Assembly (NCBI GenBank): GCA_964596185.1
Contig: CAZQUE010000011.1
Span: 26,440 to 90,439, forward strand
DNA from: DYKG01 sp964596185
GTDB taxonomy: Bacteria > Muiribacteriota > Ozemobacteria > Ozemobacterales > Ozemobacteraceae
Direction: 5' to 3'
Length of the DNA: 64,000 bases
Positions 34,701-43,614 of the stretch are shown piece by piece (the stretch's first letter is position 1; the number at the start of each line of letters is the position of its first letter). The position numbers and the translations under genes were made by a program. The notes under the pieces were generated by a model. That model saw only the letters and a program-made list of their open reading frames with translations, ran no database searches and was not told the origin of the DNA.

Positions 34701-37326
34701 CTTCATCTCAGGGTCTTTCATGCAGTATTCAATTAAAATCACTTTCTCGGCAGTAATAATTCTCTTCCTGTCTTTGATCGACCTGCAACTGAAAACAATT
34801 GGGGATATGGCCAATCTCGGCTTCTGGATAGCTATCATCGGTGGAGTAATCTGGAAATTTTTCTGGCTGCTGACAAAAATAAAAGTAGATCTTGGTGGCC
34901 CGGATGGTTCTGACGACAGTGACAAACCTGTCCGCATCAAAAAGCGACGAAATCTCGACGAGTTTGACGATCAAGATGATGATAAAGACGAAATAGTCGA
35001 TCACTCTCCTTCAATACCAGGCGGGTTGAGTGCCGGAAAAGCAAGTCCGACCCTGTTGCTCGTTCTATTCATGCTGTTTTTTGTTGGCTTTTCTGCATTC
35101 TCTTTCGCCGCTACTGATGTTAGAGAAATCAGGGTGATGGCTCCTTTCAAAGAGCTTGAGAAGGTTGTTCCGGCAGGAGACCGGGTCGTCATCATTCCTG
35201 AAAAAGACTATGAGTATCTACGCGATATCATTGAAAAAGAGCCGCCAGTAATCAAAGCTCCTCAGTCTTATCGTTTCGAGAACGTTATTTATAAGGGCGT
35301 CATCGAAGAAAAAGGCGTTCGTTTCAAAGCTGAATTCAATCTTAATCTTTTCAATGAAGGCTGGAAAAATGTCGGCCTGCTGACTACCCAGGCAATACCT
35401 TCTTATGCCGGCCTGAACGGCAAACCACTCTCGTTGACAACCATCAACGGCGATTATTTTCAAACTTATGGCTTCATAACCGATGCTACCGGGACCTGTA
35501 AAGTCAATCTGGATTTTTTCATTCCGCTGTCATCAAGCGAATACAAGCATACAAGCAAGTTTCATCTGCCGATGGTGCCAGTCTGTTTGTCGACGCTAGA
35601 GATAAGAGTAAACGAAAAAGATTGTGAAGCCTGGATCGATCCAGGCGTTCTCAAGCCGGTGGAAAAGGCTGAAGATCATACCATGTTCAGTGCACTGCTG
35701 CCCCCGACAAACAGCCTCAGCTTCGAACTCTATCGCAACGTACCTGCCGCCCCAAAAGCGGAAGAAGTTAAACCGACCGATGAAGAAGCCATTCAGGAAA
35801 AGCCCGTTGTCATCGTTGAAAAGACGAGAATCACTTCACGAGAGCTTAGCCTCCTATACTTCAAAGAGGGCTTTGTCAGCGGCACTACCAGCTTCGACCT
35901 CAAGATAAAGGGCGGCAGCGGCATAGCCAGCCTGACCTTCCTGATTCCTGAAAAAATCAGAATTCTCAAGGTTGAGAACAAATTGATCGAAGACTGGAAA
36001 ATGGCTGAAAATTCCGGTGAACGCAAGCTTGAGGTTTTCTTCAAATCGAAGATACGTGGCAGTACCGATTTGGTCATCGAGTTTGAACAGGAAATACAGA
36101 ATCTTAAAAACGAAGAATATTCAGTTCCTGAAATTACTTTGCTCGATGCCGAACAATCGTTTGGCATTCTTGGCATCGGCTGTCTCCAGACGCTTGAAAT
36201 TGCTATCAATACCACTCCACAGGGCTATTCCCCAATTGTGTCAGCAGAATTTCTTAAAGAATGGAAACGGGGATATCCAGAAAAAACGCCCTATGCATTC
36301 AAGTATCTGCGCCACCCCAATAGCCTTATCCTTACCATCAGCAGACCGGAAGATATTAGCCAACAGACAGCGGTTATCGACCGGGCCGAGGCCATGACTC
36401 TTCTCAATGAAGACGGATACCTGCTGACCAGGGTGATTTATGAGGTTCGCAACAATTCTCAACAGTTTCTGAAAGTGCGTTTGCCAGAAGTAGCCAGTAA
36501 GCCCGCCGAGCTCTGGAGCACTCAGGTGGCCGGTGAATCTGTTCGCGCCGGATTCGATGATGTGCACGGAGTTTATAACCTGCCAATCGTCAGATCCCCA
36601 ATCGAAGCAGGTGAGTCAAAATCGTTCCCGGTTGAAATAGTCTATGTAATCCGCACCGATGAACCTTTGCAAGCTTTCAATCACATCGCCATCAAGCTCC
36701 CGCAGACGCATCTTTCGGTCAGCGAACTCAACTGGATGCTATATCTGCCTGAAGGATACGAACTGATGCGTGAAAAGGGCACTATGGACCGCATGCTGAC
36801 AAATTTTGAATCGAAGTTTTTAAATGATTCGTCATATTTTGCTTCGGTTAATCAGGTTCAGGTTAAAAAGCAGCAGGCCATGCAGATGCGTCAATATCAA
36901 AAGAAACAGATGGTAGCGGAACCCAGACAAGATCGTGTATTTGAATCAGCCGGCCTATTGCCGGTGCGGTTCAAAATTCCCACAACCAGCTGGGCAACTT
37001 CGTTTACCATGCTGCAGATTGAACCTGATGGCAAAGTGCCTTATATCGAAGGCATGCTGGTTAATCCCCGCAAGGGTCTGGGCTTCTTTTTCCAGGCAAT
37101 CATGATTCTGATCGGCATTCTTTCAGCGATTTCCCTGATAATGCTTTTCATCAGCAACAGTCGCTATCTGTGGTTCCTGTTTCTGACGCTGCAGGTTGCT
37201 ATAGTTGCGGTTGCGATATATCTCAAACTTTATCAGGCTGACCACTTTGCTCAGCTTGGCTTTGCAGCAACCATGACCCTTTATCTGCTTTATAAGTTTT
37301 TTGCTTATAAACCAAAGGAAAGCTGA
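31762..37326 (+). CDS. Giant duplicated membrane protein with embedded pilin domain
   Basis: A 1854-residue protein in one unbroken frame. Layout: signal peptide (1-22, ISFAA); ectodomain A (about 30-690); membrane helix (about 703-725); a complete pilin-like domain (about 748-863) starting GIRLAELMIVFAIIGIL and ending YVYCRLHG; three membrane helices (about 965-1037); a highly charged cytoplasmic loop (DKPVRIKKRRNLDEFDDQDDD); a second signal-like helix ending AFSFAA (about 1095-1117); ectodomain B (about 1120-1760); three C-terminal helices. A and B are homologous (IYQINSARLEGKL / SYRFENVIYKGVI; NQQTVVADRMEV / SQQTAVIDRAEA; MKIRNNNKQYLQLQL / YEVRNNSQQFLKVRL). The ATG at 31762 follows GGGGGAT. 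It is followed by an M50B-like protease and a cyclase. No known function. Confidence 0.85.
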   Translation: MKIRKFLPVFFLCCIAAISFAAGFEQQIQTYSNLNAQVGQQSQVTYINRSDNPDFISPAVPKEPEKFNTIKTLVPYEDLYKVLQQDIGKYFILPLDEFEQLKKAKEAWLASQTKPITAPPPVIYQINSARLEGKLLENFAHIDAFFKIETYTEDWHEIPVLWGSLAVEEVRLNGVSTTLKTNWVDNNTRRVNFGKLSKQNILQNYYQASLSSSETLSQNNWKDTIFSLPIKGKGSHECRISFMVPVQNNDDLYNLQFNMAQIPLAFFRLEAENFTMSVDSTTFKDFSVEESNGERHSCAFIGWLGATSELNLKWRRKYTRSEPKKPIATEIKPEPGVTASATTDPVAIEEPKPVIMPLIYARSNTLISLGETAVHGFKTIDYTISKAPVSSFSFLLPANVEITSVNADRPHSYRLLREGESRKLRVEFMAGREDTCQIEIAFESPIDLTAALTELPEVSPIGVERELGNLAIEALTSVEVQPGNDDDNPLNGGIYPLDPLEVPQPLKDRASRPILLAYRQNARSANILLRVKRYQDVNQQTVVADRMEVKSTFTTNQTCNTQVVMKIRNNNKQYLQLQLASGTEVISAMRNRKPVKLVASKNDGKVQIPLEMSQTIGKPVEMELLVSLKHPVDEIKWRGSLEFMPPLVDIPVSRFDWQIFAPEQYYLYNFKGTVKDSLTRKDPFFFRGFMRLLRLAWNIVSSPEALFTVIFLVLVIMLVLARGFLLKVLSVIYELICGIFSFVFSGKGIRLAELMIVFAIIGILAAISVPNFRKAREQARHKACYANIRVIQGAVEMYNMDNEQMMSNLDLNKLVQGKYLKSHVSLPEQGCRYENRGNLAAGGYVYCRLHGAIETDEELKAREHQIADISARSDYDEMARNEVQMERKMKSAMPAPTSSGGASSFGAVKSKGSLPISKKFVMTSNHYSLERELVIADIASNGALVPNRTCPAVTLNYVWFSALKAGEILAFILALFAGLYFISGSFMQYSIKITFSAVIILFLSLIDLQLKTIGDMANLGFWIAIIGGVIWKFFWLLTKIKVDLGGPDGSDDSDKPVRIKKRRNLDEFDDQDDDKDEIVDHSPSIPGGLSAGKASPTLLLVLFMLFFVGFSAFSFAATDVREIRVMAPFKELEKVVPAGDRVVIIPEKDYEYLRDIIEKEPPVIKAPQSYRFENVIYKGVIEEKGVRFKAEFNLNLFNEGWKNVGLLTTQAIPSYAGLNGKPLSLTTINGDYFQTYGFITDATGTCKVNLDFFIPLSSSEYKHTSKFHLPMVPVCLSTLEIRVNEKDCEAWIDPGVLKPVEKAEDHTMFSALLPPTNSLSFELYRNVPAAPKAEEVKPTDEEAIQEKPVVIVEKTRITSRELSLLYFKEGFVSGTTSFDLKIKGGSGIASLTFLIPEKIRILKVENKLIEDWKMAENSGERKLEVFFKSKIRGSTDLVIEFEQEIQNLKNEEYSVPEITLLDAEQSFGILGIGCLQTLEIAINTTPQGYSPIVSAEFLKEWKRGYPEKTPYAFKYLRHPNSLILTISRPEDISQQTAVIDRAEAMTLLNEDGYLLTRVIYEVRNNSQQFLKVRLPEVASKPAELWSTQVAGESVRAGFDDVHGVYNLPIVRSPIEAGESKSFPVEIVYVIRTDEPLQAFNHIAIKLPQTHLSVSELNWMLYLPEGYELMREKGTMDRMLTNFESKFLNDSSYFASVNQVQVKKQQAMQMRQYQKKQMVAEPRQDRVFESAGLLPVRFKIPTTSWATSFTMLQIEPDGKVPYIEGMLVNPRKGLGFFFQAIMILIGILSAISLIMLFISNSRYLWFLFLTLQVAIVAVAIYLKLYQADHFAQLGFAATMTLYLLYKFFAYKPKES

Positions 37327-37330
37327 AAAG

Positions 37331-38029
37331 ATGAATTCTGAAATTGAAGGTTTCACCAACGAAGATAGCGTAGATTATAAAAACTGGCAGGGCATGATTC
37401 TGCCGTTAATAATGTTCGGGATTGCACTATATTTCTGGGAAAGTCGCCTTGTCTTACCAATAAAGTATCTCACAGTTTTTTTTCACGAGCTTTCACACGG
37501 GATTTCTGCGATTCTTACCGGGGGAGAAATCGTTGAAATAGTTGTCAATTCGAATCAAAGCGGCTATTGTCGCTGTGCTGGCGGCAATCTTTTCGTTCTA
37601 TATTCAGCAGGCTATCTAGGTAGTCTTATATGGGGGGCAACAATTCTTGTTGCTGCCGCAAAGACAAAATTTGACAAAGAAATTACTGCCGGATTGGGAA
37701 TCCTTCTGCTCGTGGTAACTGCGGTGTGGGTGCGCAATCTTCAAGGCATTCTAATTTGTGGCTTGACTGGAGTCGGAATTCTAATTTTTGCCCGTTATGC
37801 AACCGAGTTTGCCTGCGATCAGTTTTTACGTTTTCTTGGTTTAACTTCATGTTTCTATGTTCTAATTGATATTAAGGGAGATTTGATCGACAATTCAATT
37901 CAAGGATCTGATGCATACCAATTATCAAAAATGCTGCCTTTGCCCGATTGGATGATTGGCGGAATCTGGTTGCTTATCGCTATCTTTATCACCTGGAAAG
38001 TAATTGAATATTGTTTTCAGGAAGAATAA
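37331..38029 (+). CDS. M50B-like membrane metallopeptidase
   Basis: A 232-residue integral membrane protein of the peptidase M50B-like group (distant site-2 protease relatives). The zinc motif FFHELSHGISA (His 52, Glu 53, His 56) lies in a helix, followed by GGEIVEI and LGSLIWGA. About six further hydrophobic segments follow. The start was set at ATG 37331, four bases after the stop of the giant gene, because an earlier frame start lies inside that gene. The proximity suggests it is made with the giant protein and might process it (inference). M50B-like proteins often lack proven proteolytic activity. Confidence 0.8.
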   Translation: MNSEIEGFTNEDSVDYKNWQGMILPLIMFGIALYFWESRLVLPIKYLTVFFHELSHGISAILTGGEIVEIVVNSNQSGYCRCAGGNLFVLYSAGYLGSLIWGATILVAAAKTKFDKEITAGLGILLLVVTAVWVRNLQGILICGLTGVGILIFARYATEFACDQFLRFLGLTSCFYVLIDIKGDLIDNSIQGSDAYQLSKMLPLPDWMIGGIWLLIAIFITWKVIEYCFQEE

Positions 38030-38051
38030 ATCATAAAACCGAGGATATAAT

Positions 38052-39650
38052 ATGAATCTGAGTTACGAACAGCTGATACTTCTCAAGGAATTGAACGCTG
38101 ACCTGGACAATCTTGTAGAGAGCCTTCAGATAAGTCATGCTGACCTGGCTACCGCTATTTTCCGCATTTATGAGTTCTTAAGCCAGCGCATCGATGCCGA
38201 GGTTTTCTATGTGGAAACTCAGGATGAAAATCTTAACAACCGGGTATTTTGCTATGGTCAGGCAAATGAAAACATTAAAAGAACCACTCCACAGCTGATC
38301 AAAGTTGAAAAAGCCATAAATTTCTCCACTCCGGGACAGAATTGGTTTGCCCAGCCTCTGGAAATGGCTGGTGAAAAGATCGGCACCATCGCGATAGCCT
38401 TTGCGCCTGAAAAAGTTCCAGAAAAATTGATTGCCGGTGAAATACTTGATTGCGTGAGTGAAGAGCTCGACAATTTCTTTTTCGGAATCTATTCGAATCG
38501 TTTAAAACACAGCATTATCATGGGGCTGCAATCAGCTTTGAAAAATCACTCTATCATCGACTCCATCGACGGTGCAGCCTATGTGTTGAAAAAAGAAGTA
38601 CCCTTCGAAAAAATGATCATTCTCTACACTGACCGCGAATTAACCGGTGAAGAAAACTACAATTATCTTGTTTATCAGGGCAGCGAAAGAATCAATGATT
38701 CATTTGAACTACCGCTTGAAGAATTGGATAAGTTTTTGAAAACAAAATCCAACCCCCTGTCTGCCAATCCTGATGAGTTAAAAATAATCCTCGGCACCGG
38801 AAACCTCACCGTTTCTTATTTGCTTGACGGGTTGATTGAAGAAGAGCTTATCGGCAAGGTCATATTTGTCCCGGATGAAGGTGCAGAGTTCTCGATATTC
38901 TGCCGCGAAATCATTCAGGTATTCACTGAGGCACTCAGGCAGCGCCTGGTCGACTTCAATCGCGAGCGCAACAATTTGCGAAAATTCTTTTCCGATAAGG
39001 TAATCAACAAACTTACCTCGGAAATTCACTACGATGCGCTTTATCTGAAGCCGCGAGACGAAGAAATTGGCATTATTTTCGCTGACATTTCGGGTTTTAC
39101 TAAGATAAGCGAGCAGATTCTCAAGACTCCGGAACGCATTACCCAGTTGGTCGATCATTGGTCGAACATGGTGCTCGAACATGCCTTCCCACTTGGAGCC
39201 TGTCTCGACAAGCTTGTAGGCGACTGTATCATTTTTCTCTTCGGCCCTCCTTTTTATAACCAGTCGCCGGAAGAAATCGTTACCAATACCATTACTGCTG
39301 CAGAAATGATCGTCGAAAAAACTAAAGAATTTTTCCAACTGCCAGAAAACCAGGAGATTCGCCAACATCCAGATTTTGACAAATTCGGTGTCGCTATCGG
39401 CGTGAATTTCTGTCCGGCAGTAGTAGGTTTGATAGGTCCGAATGAAGATTTGACCGCCTTCAGTTCCGGAATGAACATTACCGCACGACTTCAGGGTCTG
39501 GCGCATGCCGATGAGATTCTGGTAACTGAAAGAGTTCACGAAATTGCCGCAAAAATCGGTAATTGGAAATTTGCCGAGGCAAAATCCGCACCAGTGAAAA
39601 ATGTCGCCAAGCCTCTGGTTTATTACAAACTTGAAGGAAAAAAAGTTTGA
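38052..39650 (+). CDS. Adenylate/guanylate cyclase with N-terminal sensor region
   Basis: A 532-residue cytoplasmic protein. The N-terminal 300 residues look like one or two GAF-type sensor domains (no membrane segment). The C-terminal class III nucleotidyl cyclase domain (about 335-515) has the first metal Asp in IIFADISGFTKISE, the second in LDKLVGDCIIFLFG, and FSSGMNITARLQGLA corresponding to the transition-state Asn/Arg segment. Both metal-binding Asp residues are present, so it should be active. Whether ATP or GTP is used was not determined. GAGGAT lies before the ATG. The stop overlaps the GIY-YIG gene start. Confidence 0.88.
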   Translation: MNLSYEQLILLKELNADLDNLVESLQISHADLATAIFRIYEFLSQRIDAEVFYVETQDENLNNRVFCYGQANENIKRTTPQLIKVEKAINFSTPGQNWFAQPLEMAGEKIGTIAIAFAPEKVPEKLIAGEILDCVSEELDNFFFGIYSNRLKHSIIMGLQSALKNHSIIDSIDGAAYVLKKEVPFEKMIILYTDRELTGEENYNYLVYQGSERINDSFELPLEELDKFLKTKSNPLSANPDELKIILGTGNLTVSYLLDGLIEEELIGKVIFVPDEGAEFSIFCREIIQVFTEALRQRLVDFNRERNNLRKFFSDKVINKLTSEIHYDALYLKPRDEEIGIIFADISGFTKISEQILKTPERITQLVDHWSNMVLEHAFPLGACLDKLVGDCIIFLFGPPFYNQSPEEIVTNTITAAEMIVEKTKEFFQLPENQEIRQHPDFDKFGVAIGVNFCPAVVGLIGPNEDLTAFSSGMNITARLQGLAHADEILVTERVHEIAAKIGNWKFAEAKSAPVKNVAKPLVYYKLEGKKV

Positions 39651-39919
39651 TCGAGAAAGGTGACTGGGTCGTCTACATTCTTCGCTGCAGCGACGACACT
39701 CTGTATACCGGAATCACCAATGATCTGCAGCATCGCATTGAAGCACACAACTCAGGCGCCGGGGCCAAATACACCCGGGGCCGGGTTCCGGTACACCTTA
39801 TCTTTGCCGAAAAAGCGACTGACAAGGCAGACGCCAGTCGCAAAGAGTATCAGATAAAAAAGCTGAGTCGAAATGAAAAGCTATTAATGGCCAAATCTTT
39901 CATCAATAACGGTTTTTAA
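39647..39919 (+). CDS. GIY-YIG nuclease-like protein (UPF0213)
   Basis: A 90-residue single-domain GIY-YIG protein of the UPF0213/YhbQ group. Motifs: VYILRCSDDTLYTGITNDL (the GIY/YIG pair as VYI and LYTG), the catalytic Arg in HRIEAHNSG, KYTRGR and the Glu of RKEYQIKKLSR. It starts with TTG overlapping the cyclase stop (TTGA). The last 36 bases overlap the 3' end of the convergent LuxC-fusion gene. Members of this group are suspected DNA repair or RNA-related nucleases; the role here is unknown. Confidence 0.88.
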   Translation: MIEKGDWVVYILRCSDDTLYTGITNDLQHRIEAHNSGAGAKYTRGRVPVHLIFAEKATDKADASRKEYQIKKLSRNEKLLMAKSFINNGF

Positions 39920-42490
39920 TTTGCCAGTACGCTCATTTCTCTTTATTTCATTTGGCTTGAACCATTCTATTTCGATGTTCATCCAACCTTCATGCAATGA
40001 CTCGGCAATTTTGTACGAACCGGCCCTCAAAGAATCGATTACTTGCGTATCAGATAGTCGCTGTTCGGCTTCCAGTCTTATAATAAGAAGATCCTTACCC
40101 GCAGAAGTACGGGCTACCATTTGAAAACTCTGACTTACCGGAAGTTGTTCAAGCCCGGCGGCCACATCTACAGGCATAAGATTTATGCCACCAACCACCA
40201 GCAAATCATCGCAACGGCCAAGCAACTCAAACGAGGGACCACTGAACCCACAAGGGCAATTTTCCACTTTGACCCAGCGGCCAAGATCGCCGGTCCGATA
40301 ACGAACCACCGGCATCAAAATCCTGTCAAGGTTTGTGGCGATAATTTCCCCAGGCTGATCACCGACCACCGGTTTTAGAGTAGTCGGATCAAGAATCTCG
40401 GCATAGCAATACTGTTGCAGAACATGGTGAACCGAACCTTCAAGGTGATCGCACTGCCACCCGACGGGTCCGGTGTCGACACAGGCGTAACCGGCAGATC
40501 GAATAGATGTTGCTCCAATTGTCTTTTGCAAAAAATCACAGGTTTGCGGGCGCAAATGCTCGCCGCCATAAAGAATCTTCTCTATCCTCAGTTCAAGACC
40601 ACGGCGACTTATTTCCTCGGCGAGTTTGATAATAATGGACGGCAAACCAACCAGGGCATTTACTTTGAACAGCTGCAGATATTTGAGCATGTTCTCCATG
40701 TCTGAGGCTCCACCTACCGGCAAATGCAAGCAACCAAGGTTTTCTAGAGCACGCCCGGCAACATTGAAACTGGTCCAGAGATTACCGGCAATGAAAAGGT
40801 TCGCAACCCGATCATTTTCATTCAAACCGGCATTTCGATAAATGTCGGTCAGAACATCTGTAACATAACGGTATTCAGCATTGGAATACAGGGTGAATTT
40901 TGGGCTGCCTGTCGTTCCACCCGAGGCATATACGTAAGCATCGGTCATTGGCCCGGTAAGAATATCACTAGATTCCGGTGGAGAGTTACGATAAAAAGTC
41001 TCACGGTCGAGCAGAGGCAAACGTTCAAAATTCTCAAAACTGGCACCGCCAGCCCGTTCAAAAATTCGCCGATAATAAGGGGAATCGATAATACTTGCCA
41101 GCAGACGCTCGATGCGTCCAACCGGTCCCGGCTTATATTCGCGGTCGACCCAGTCAACAAGCTGTCTGAGAAGGAAATTACCTTCGTGAGGCGCCCCATC
41201 GTGCCCTTCGCTCATACCACCAATATCGGTCACTCTTTTAGCTCCGACGTTAATCAACGCAGCATGGCATTCTTCGACCATCTCTGGTTCCAGACACAGA
41301 CCAACTGTCTGCAACCAGTCTCGCATCGGTTCGATTTGCAAAATAACCTCTGCAAATGAGTTTACCCTTTTAAAAAACAAGGTTCGATTCAGGCATGAAA
41401 TTTTGAATTCGGGATTTTTTTCGTAAATCAGCGTAAAATCGAAGCTTTCCGGGCAGAGCAGTCGGGCTTCATTGCGGGCCTGCGCCATTCTCGCCAGTTC
41501 ACGCACCTTTCTGATCTCGACTTTTTCATCGAAAGAAAGCCGGCCCACCGGAAGAGTTTGTTGCAAATCAAGCAATTCATCATAGAGTTGTTCCATCAGG
41601 ACATGAGCAGAACGCTCGTTGCTACCAATCACATAAACTACATGGGGCGACGAGCAGGCTTGTTGATCCCAGCGACAAAGATCGAGAGCCAGACCTTTTA
41701 CCAGCTCAGGAGCCAGACCAGCTCCAATTCGCGTTGCCGACACCACGGCAAATGAGTATTTGGGGCCATTTTCAATCAACCGCGTATTGGATCCAAGTCG
41801 ACGCTTAACCGAGGCAAGAGCTTCGCCGCCCCCCCAGAAAACCACGGTCAACCTGGCTTGAAGCAAGATGTTTTCAATTTCTTCATCGCCGCCCTTCCAG
41901 ATCAAAGCTGCCTGGTGAGGCCAGATTATTCCCTGGGGATCGTTTTCTTTAATGCTTTCCAGAAACAAAAGCGGGAAAACAGGATCAACCCGTGACATCT
42001 TGAGAATGTTGGCATTTTTGGTAATTATTCCCGATACCAGACTGTCGACCGCGCCAACAAAAACGTTGCCAGCAGTAAGATGCAAAAGAATTCCATGGGG
42101 AATGGCCCTTAAATCATAGGCGTATTCCGGGCGATCCACCCATCTGTCGAGCAAGCGCAGATTTCCCAGCTCGCCCTTGAGTCTTTTTTCTAGATTTTCC
42201 CGCCGACAGATGGCGGAGATTACCGAAAAACCTTCTTCAACCATTTCGTGACTGAAGTTGGTAAGCTCCGGAAGAATTCGCGCAGCTTTGCGACGTAAAT
42301 GATAATCAGGATTCTGCCAGCAATCAGCAACATTGTTTAGAACATCGAGAATACACTCAATATCTGGTTGAACAGCAGCCTGCGCCTGATCTTCTGCCTC
42401 TGCCAGAATTTCGTTTATCAGATCTGGCGTCAGCTTTTGAACTTCGCGGCCAAAAACATTAGATTTTATACGACTGCTTGAATTTTTCAT
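39884..42490 (-). CDS. Acyl-CoA reductase (LuxC) fused to PaaK-like adenylation domain
   Basis: An 868-residue two-part enzyme. Residues about 1-440 form a LuxC-type acyl-CoA reductase with the nucleotide-binding LTAGNVFVGAVDSL and the catalytic Cys (about 279) in DQQACSSPH. Residues about 455-868 form a phenylacetate-CoA-ligase-like adenylation domain: P-loop ASGGTTGSPK (about 522), YRTGDLG, and a C-terminal catalytic Lys in TGKLKTV. In luminous bacteria LuxC and LuxE together reduce fatty acids to aldehydes; here activation and reduction modules share one chain. ATG 42490 overlaps the upstream LuxE-like gene by four bases. The product is unknown; no luxAB is present. Confidence 0.85.
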   Translation of the reverse strand: MKNSSSRIKSNVFGREVQKLTPDLINEILAEAEDQAQAAVQPDIECILDVLNNVADCWQNPDYHLRRKAARILPELTNFSHEMVEEGFSVISAICRRENLEKRLKGELGNLRLLDRWVDRPEYAYDLRAIPHGILLHLTAGNVFVGAVDSLVSGIITKNANILKMSRVDPVFPLLFLESIKENDPQGIIWPHQAALIWKGGDEEIENILLQARLTVVFWGGGEALASVKRRLGSNTRLIENGPKYSFAVVSATRIGAGLAPELVKGLALDLCRWDQQACSSPHVVYVIGSNERSAHVLMEQLYDELLDLQQTLPVGRLSFDEKVEIRKVRELARMAQARNEARLLCPESFDFTLIYEKNPEFKISCLNRTLFFKRVNSFAEVILQIEPMRDWLQTVGLCLEPEMVEECHAALINVGAKRVTDIGGMSEGHDGAPHEGNFLLRQLVDWVDREYKPGPVGRIERLLASIIDSPYYRRIFERAGGASFENFERLPLLDRETFYRNSPPESSDILTGPMTDAYVYASGGTTGSPKFTLYSNAEYRYVTDVLTDIYRNAGLNENDRVANLFIAGNLWTSFNVAGRALENLGCLHLPVGGASDMENMLKYLQLFKVNALVGLPSIIIKLAEEISRRGLELRIEKILYGGEHLRPQTCDFLQKTIGATSIRSAGYACVDTGPVGWQCDHLEGSVHHVLQQYCYAEILDPTTLKPVVGDQPGEIIATNLDRILMPVVRYRTGDLGRWVKVENCPCGFSGPSFELLGRCDDLLVVGGINLMPVDVAAGLEQLPVSQSFQMVARTSAGKDLLIIRLEAEQRLSDTQVIDSLRAGSYKIAESLHEGWMNIEIEWFKPNEIKRNERTGKLKTVIDERFGH

Positions 42491-43614
42491 TTGAGCAACT
42501 CCAGTGCGGTAATGGCACAACCTTTGTGTTTTGCCAGTCCGGCCCGCCCAACCACTCTAAAGGTGTGACCTGGCCGCCCACATGGACAGTTTTCTTCAAC
42601 AATACCAATATCGGTGGCCAGCAGAGAAATTGACGGATAACTCGATAGATACGGAGTCATGAGATGAAGCAGACCGGGCTTGCCCAATCCCAGATCTTGC
42701 AAAGTTTCCGGATCGACAACTCGAACCCGGGCATAAATCGGAACATGCAATCGTCCATGTTCGCAATCAACATAGGGAATGCCGTGTTCGACCATGCCGA
42801 AAAGATCACGAATGTTTTGCCCGGGCATGCCAAGCACCCGTTCAACACGCTCTTTGAAAATTTCTTTGGTCACTTCCTGATCTTTGTGCATTTTCCAGCC
42901 GCCGCCGGTGATGATATAGGAGTCCTTGCCCAGCTGAAGCTTCAAGCCTTTTTCCTCAAGACGATTACAAACCTGCCAAAGGTAAGCGGGAAAACCAAGG
43001 ATTCGAACCGGCTCGGGCCGGCGGTCGAACTCGATGAGCTTCTTCACCGTAGCTTCAAGGTCAAAATCGAAATCGCCGATAGCTTCGTTCCAGCGAATTG
43101 CATAAAAAACTGAGCGACGGCCAGTTAATCCGGTCAACATCTTGTCAGAGAATGCCGTGCCAACACTTCCCGCTTTACGTGGATCATAGGTAAAGCAAAG
43201 ATAGTTTACTTTCTGCTGATGATCGACCAGGCCCAGTGAGTCAAATATGTTTGAAACTATTTTTTGAATTCGTTTATAAGATCGATTATCAAGAACAATG
43301 GCACTTTTGCGACCACCGGTTCCTGAAGAGGTCAGTTCAATCTTTACCTGTTCTTCAGGAACGGAAATCAATCGAAATTCCTTGAAAATTGTTACCAGCA
43401 AAGGCGGAATATCTTCGGGAACAACTTTTTCCACTTTTTCCGAAAGTCCGGATTCGCGCATAAATGACTTAAAATCGGGACATTTACGCAAATGCCACTG
43501 CAAAGCCTCGCGCATCGCTTCTTCGAAAAGAAACCGGTTATGTTGATTATGAGTAAAAGCCTGGCCGCAGTCAAAAAGCTCGCCAGTCTTAACAAAAGGT
43601 TTTCCCTCAGCCAA
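42487..43614 (-). CDS. LuxE-like acyl-protein synthetase
   Basis: A 375-residue adenylating enzyme of the LuxE family, which activates a fatty acid as acyl-AMP and transfers it to a Cys. Motifs: LTSSGTGGRKSAI (AMP-binding loop), IITGGGWKMH, RDLFGMVEHGIPYVDCEHGRLH and LLATDIGIVEENCPCGRPG. The start chosen is TTG 43614, seven bases after GAGGAG and overlapping the GNAT gene by eight; a TTG at 43632 is also possible but lacks a ribosome site. It is the middle gene of a GNAT / LuxE / LuxC-fusion operon, so it probably supplies or receives acyl groups with the neighbours. Confidence 0.87.
   Translation of the reverse strand: MAEGKPFVKTGELFDCGQAFTHNQHNRFLFEEAMREALQWHLRKCPDFKSFMRESGLSEKVEKVVPEDIPPLLVTIFKEFRLISVPEEQVKIELTSSGTGGRKSAIVLDNRSYKRIQKIVSNIFDSLGLVDHQQKVNYLCFTYDPRKAGSVGTAFSDKMLTGLTGRRSVFYAIRWNEAIGDFDFDLEATVKKLIEFDRRPEPVRILGFPAYLWQVCNRLEEKGLKLQLGKDSYIITGGGWKMHKDQEVTKEIFKERVERVLGMPGQNIRDLFGMVEHGIPYVDCEHGRLHVPIYARVRVVDPETLQDLGLGKPGLLHLMTPYLSSYPSISLLATDIGIVEENCPCGRPGHTFRVVGRAGLAKHKGCAITALELLK

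Noticed and set aside
38778..39539. Open minus-strand frame of 253 codons opposite the cyclase gene.
   Set aside because: The plus strand encodes a clear cyclase domain in full; the antisense frame shows no motif and no start signal.
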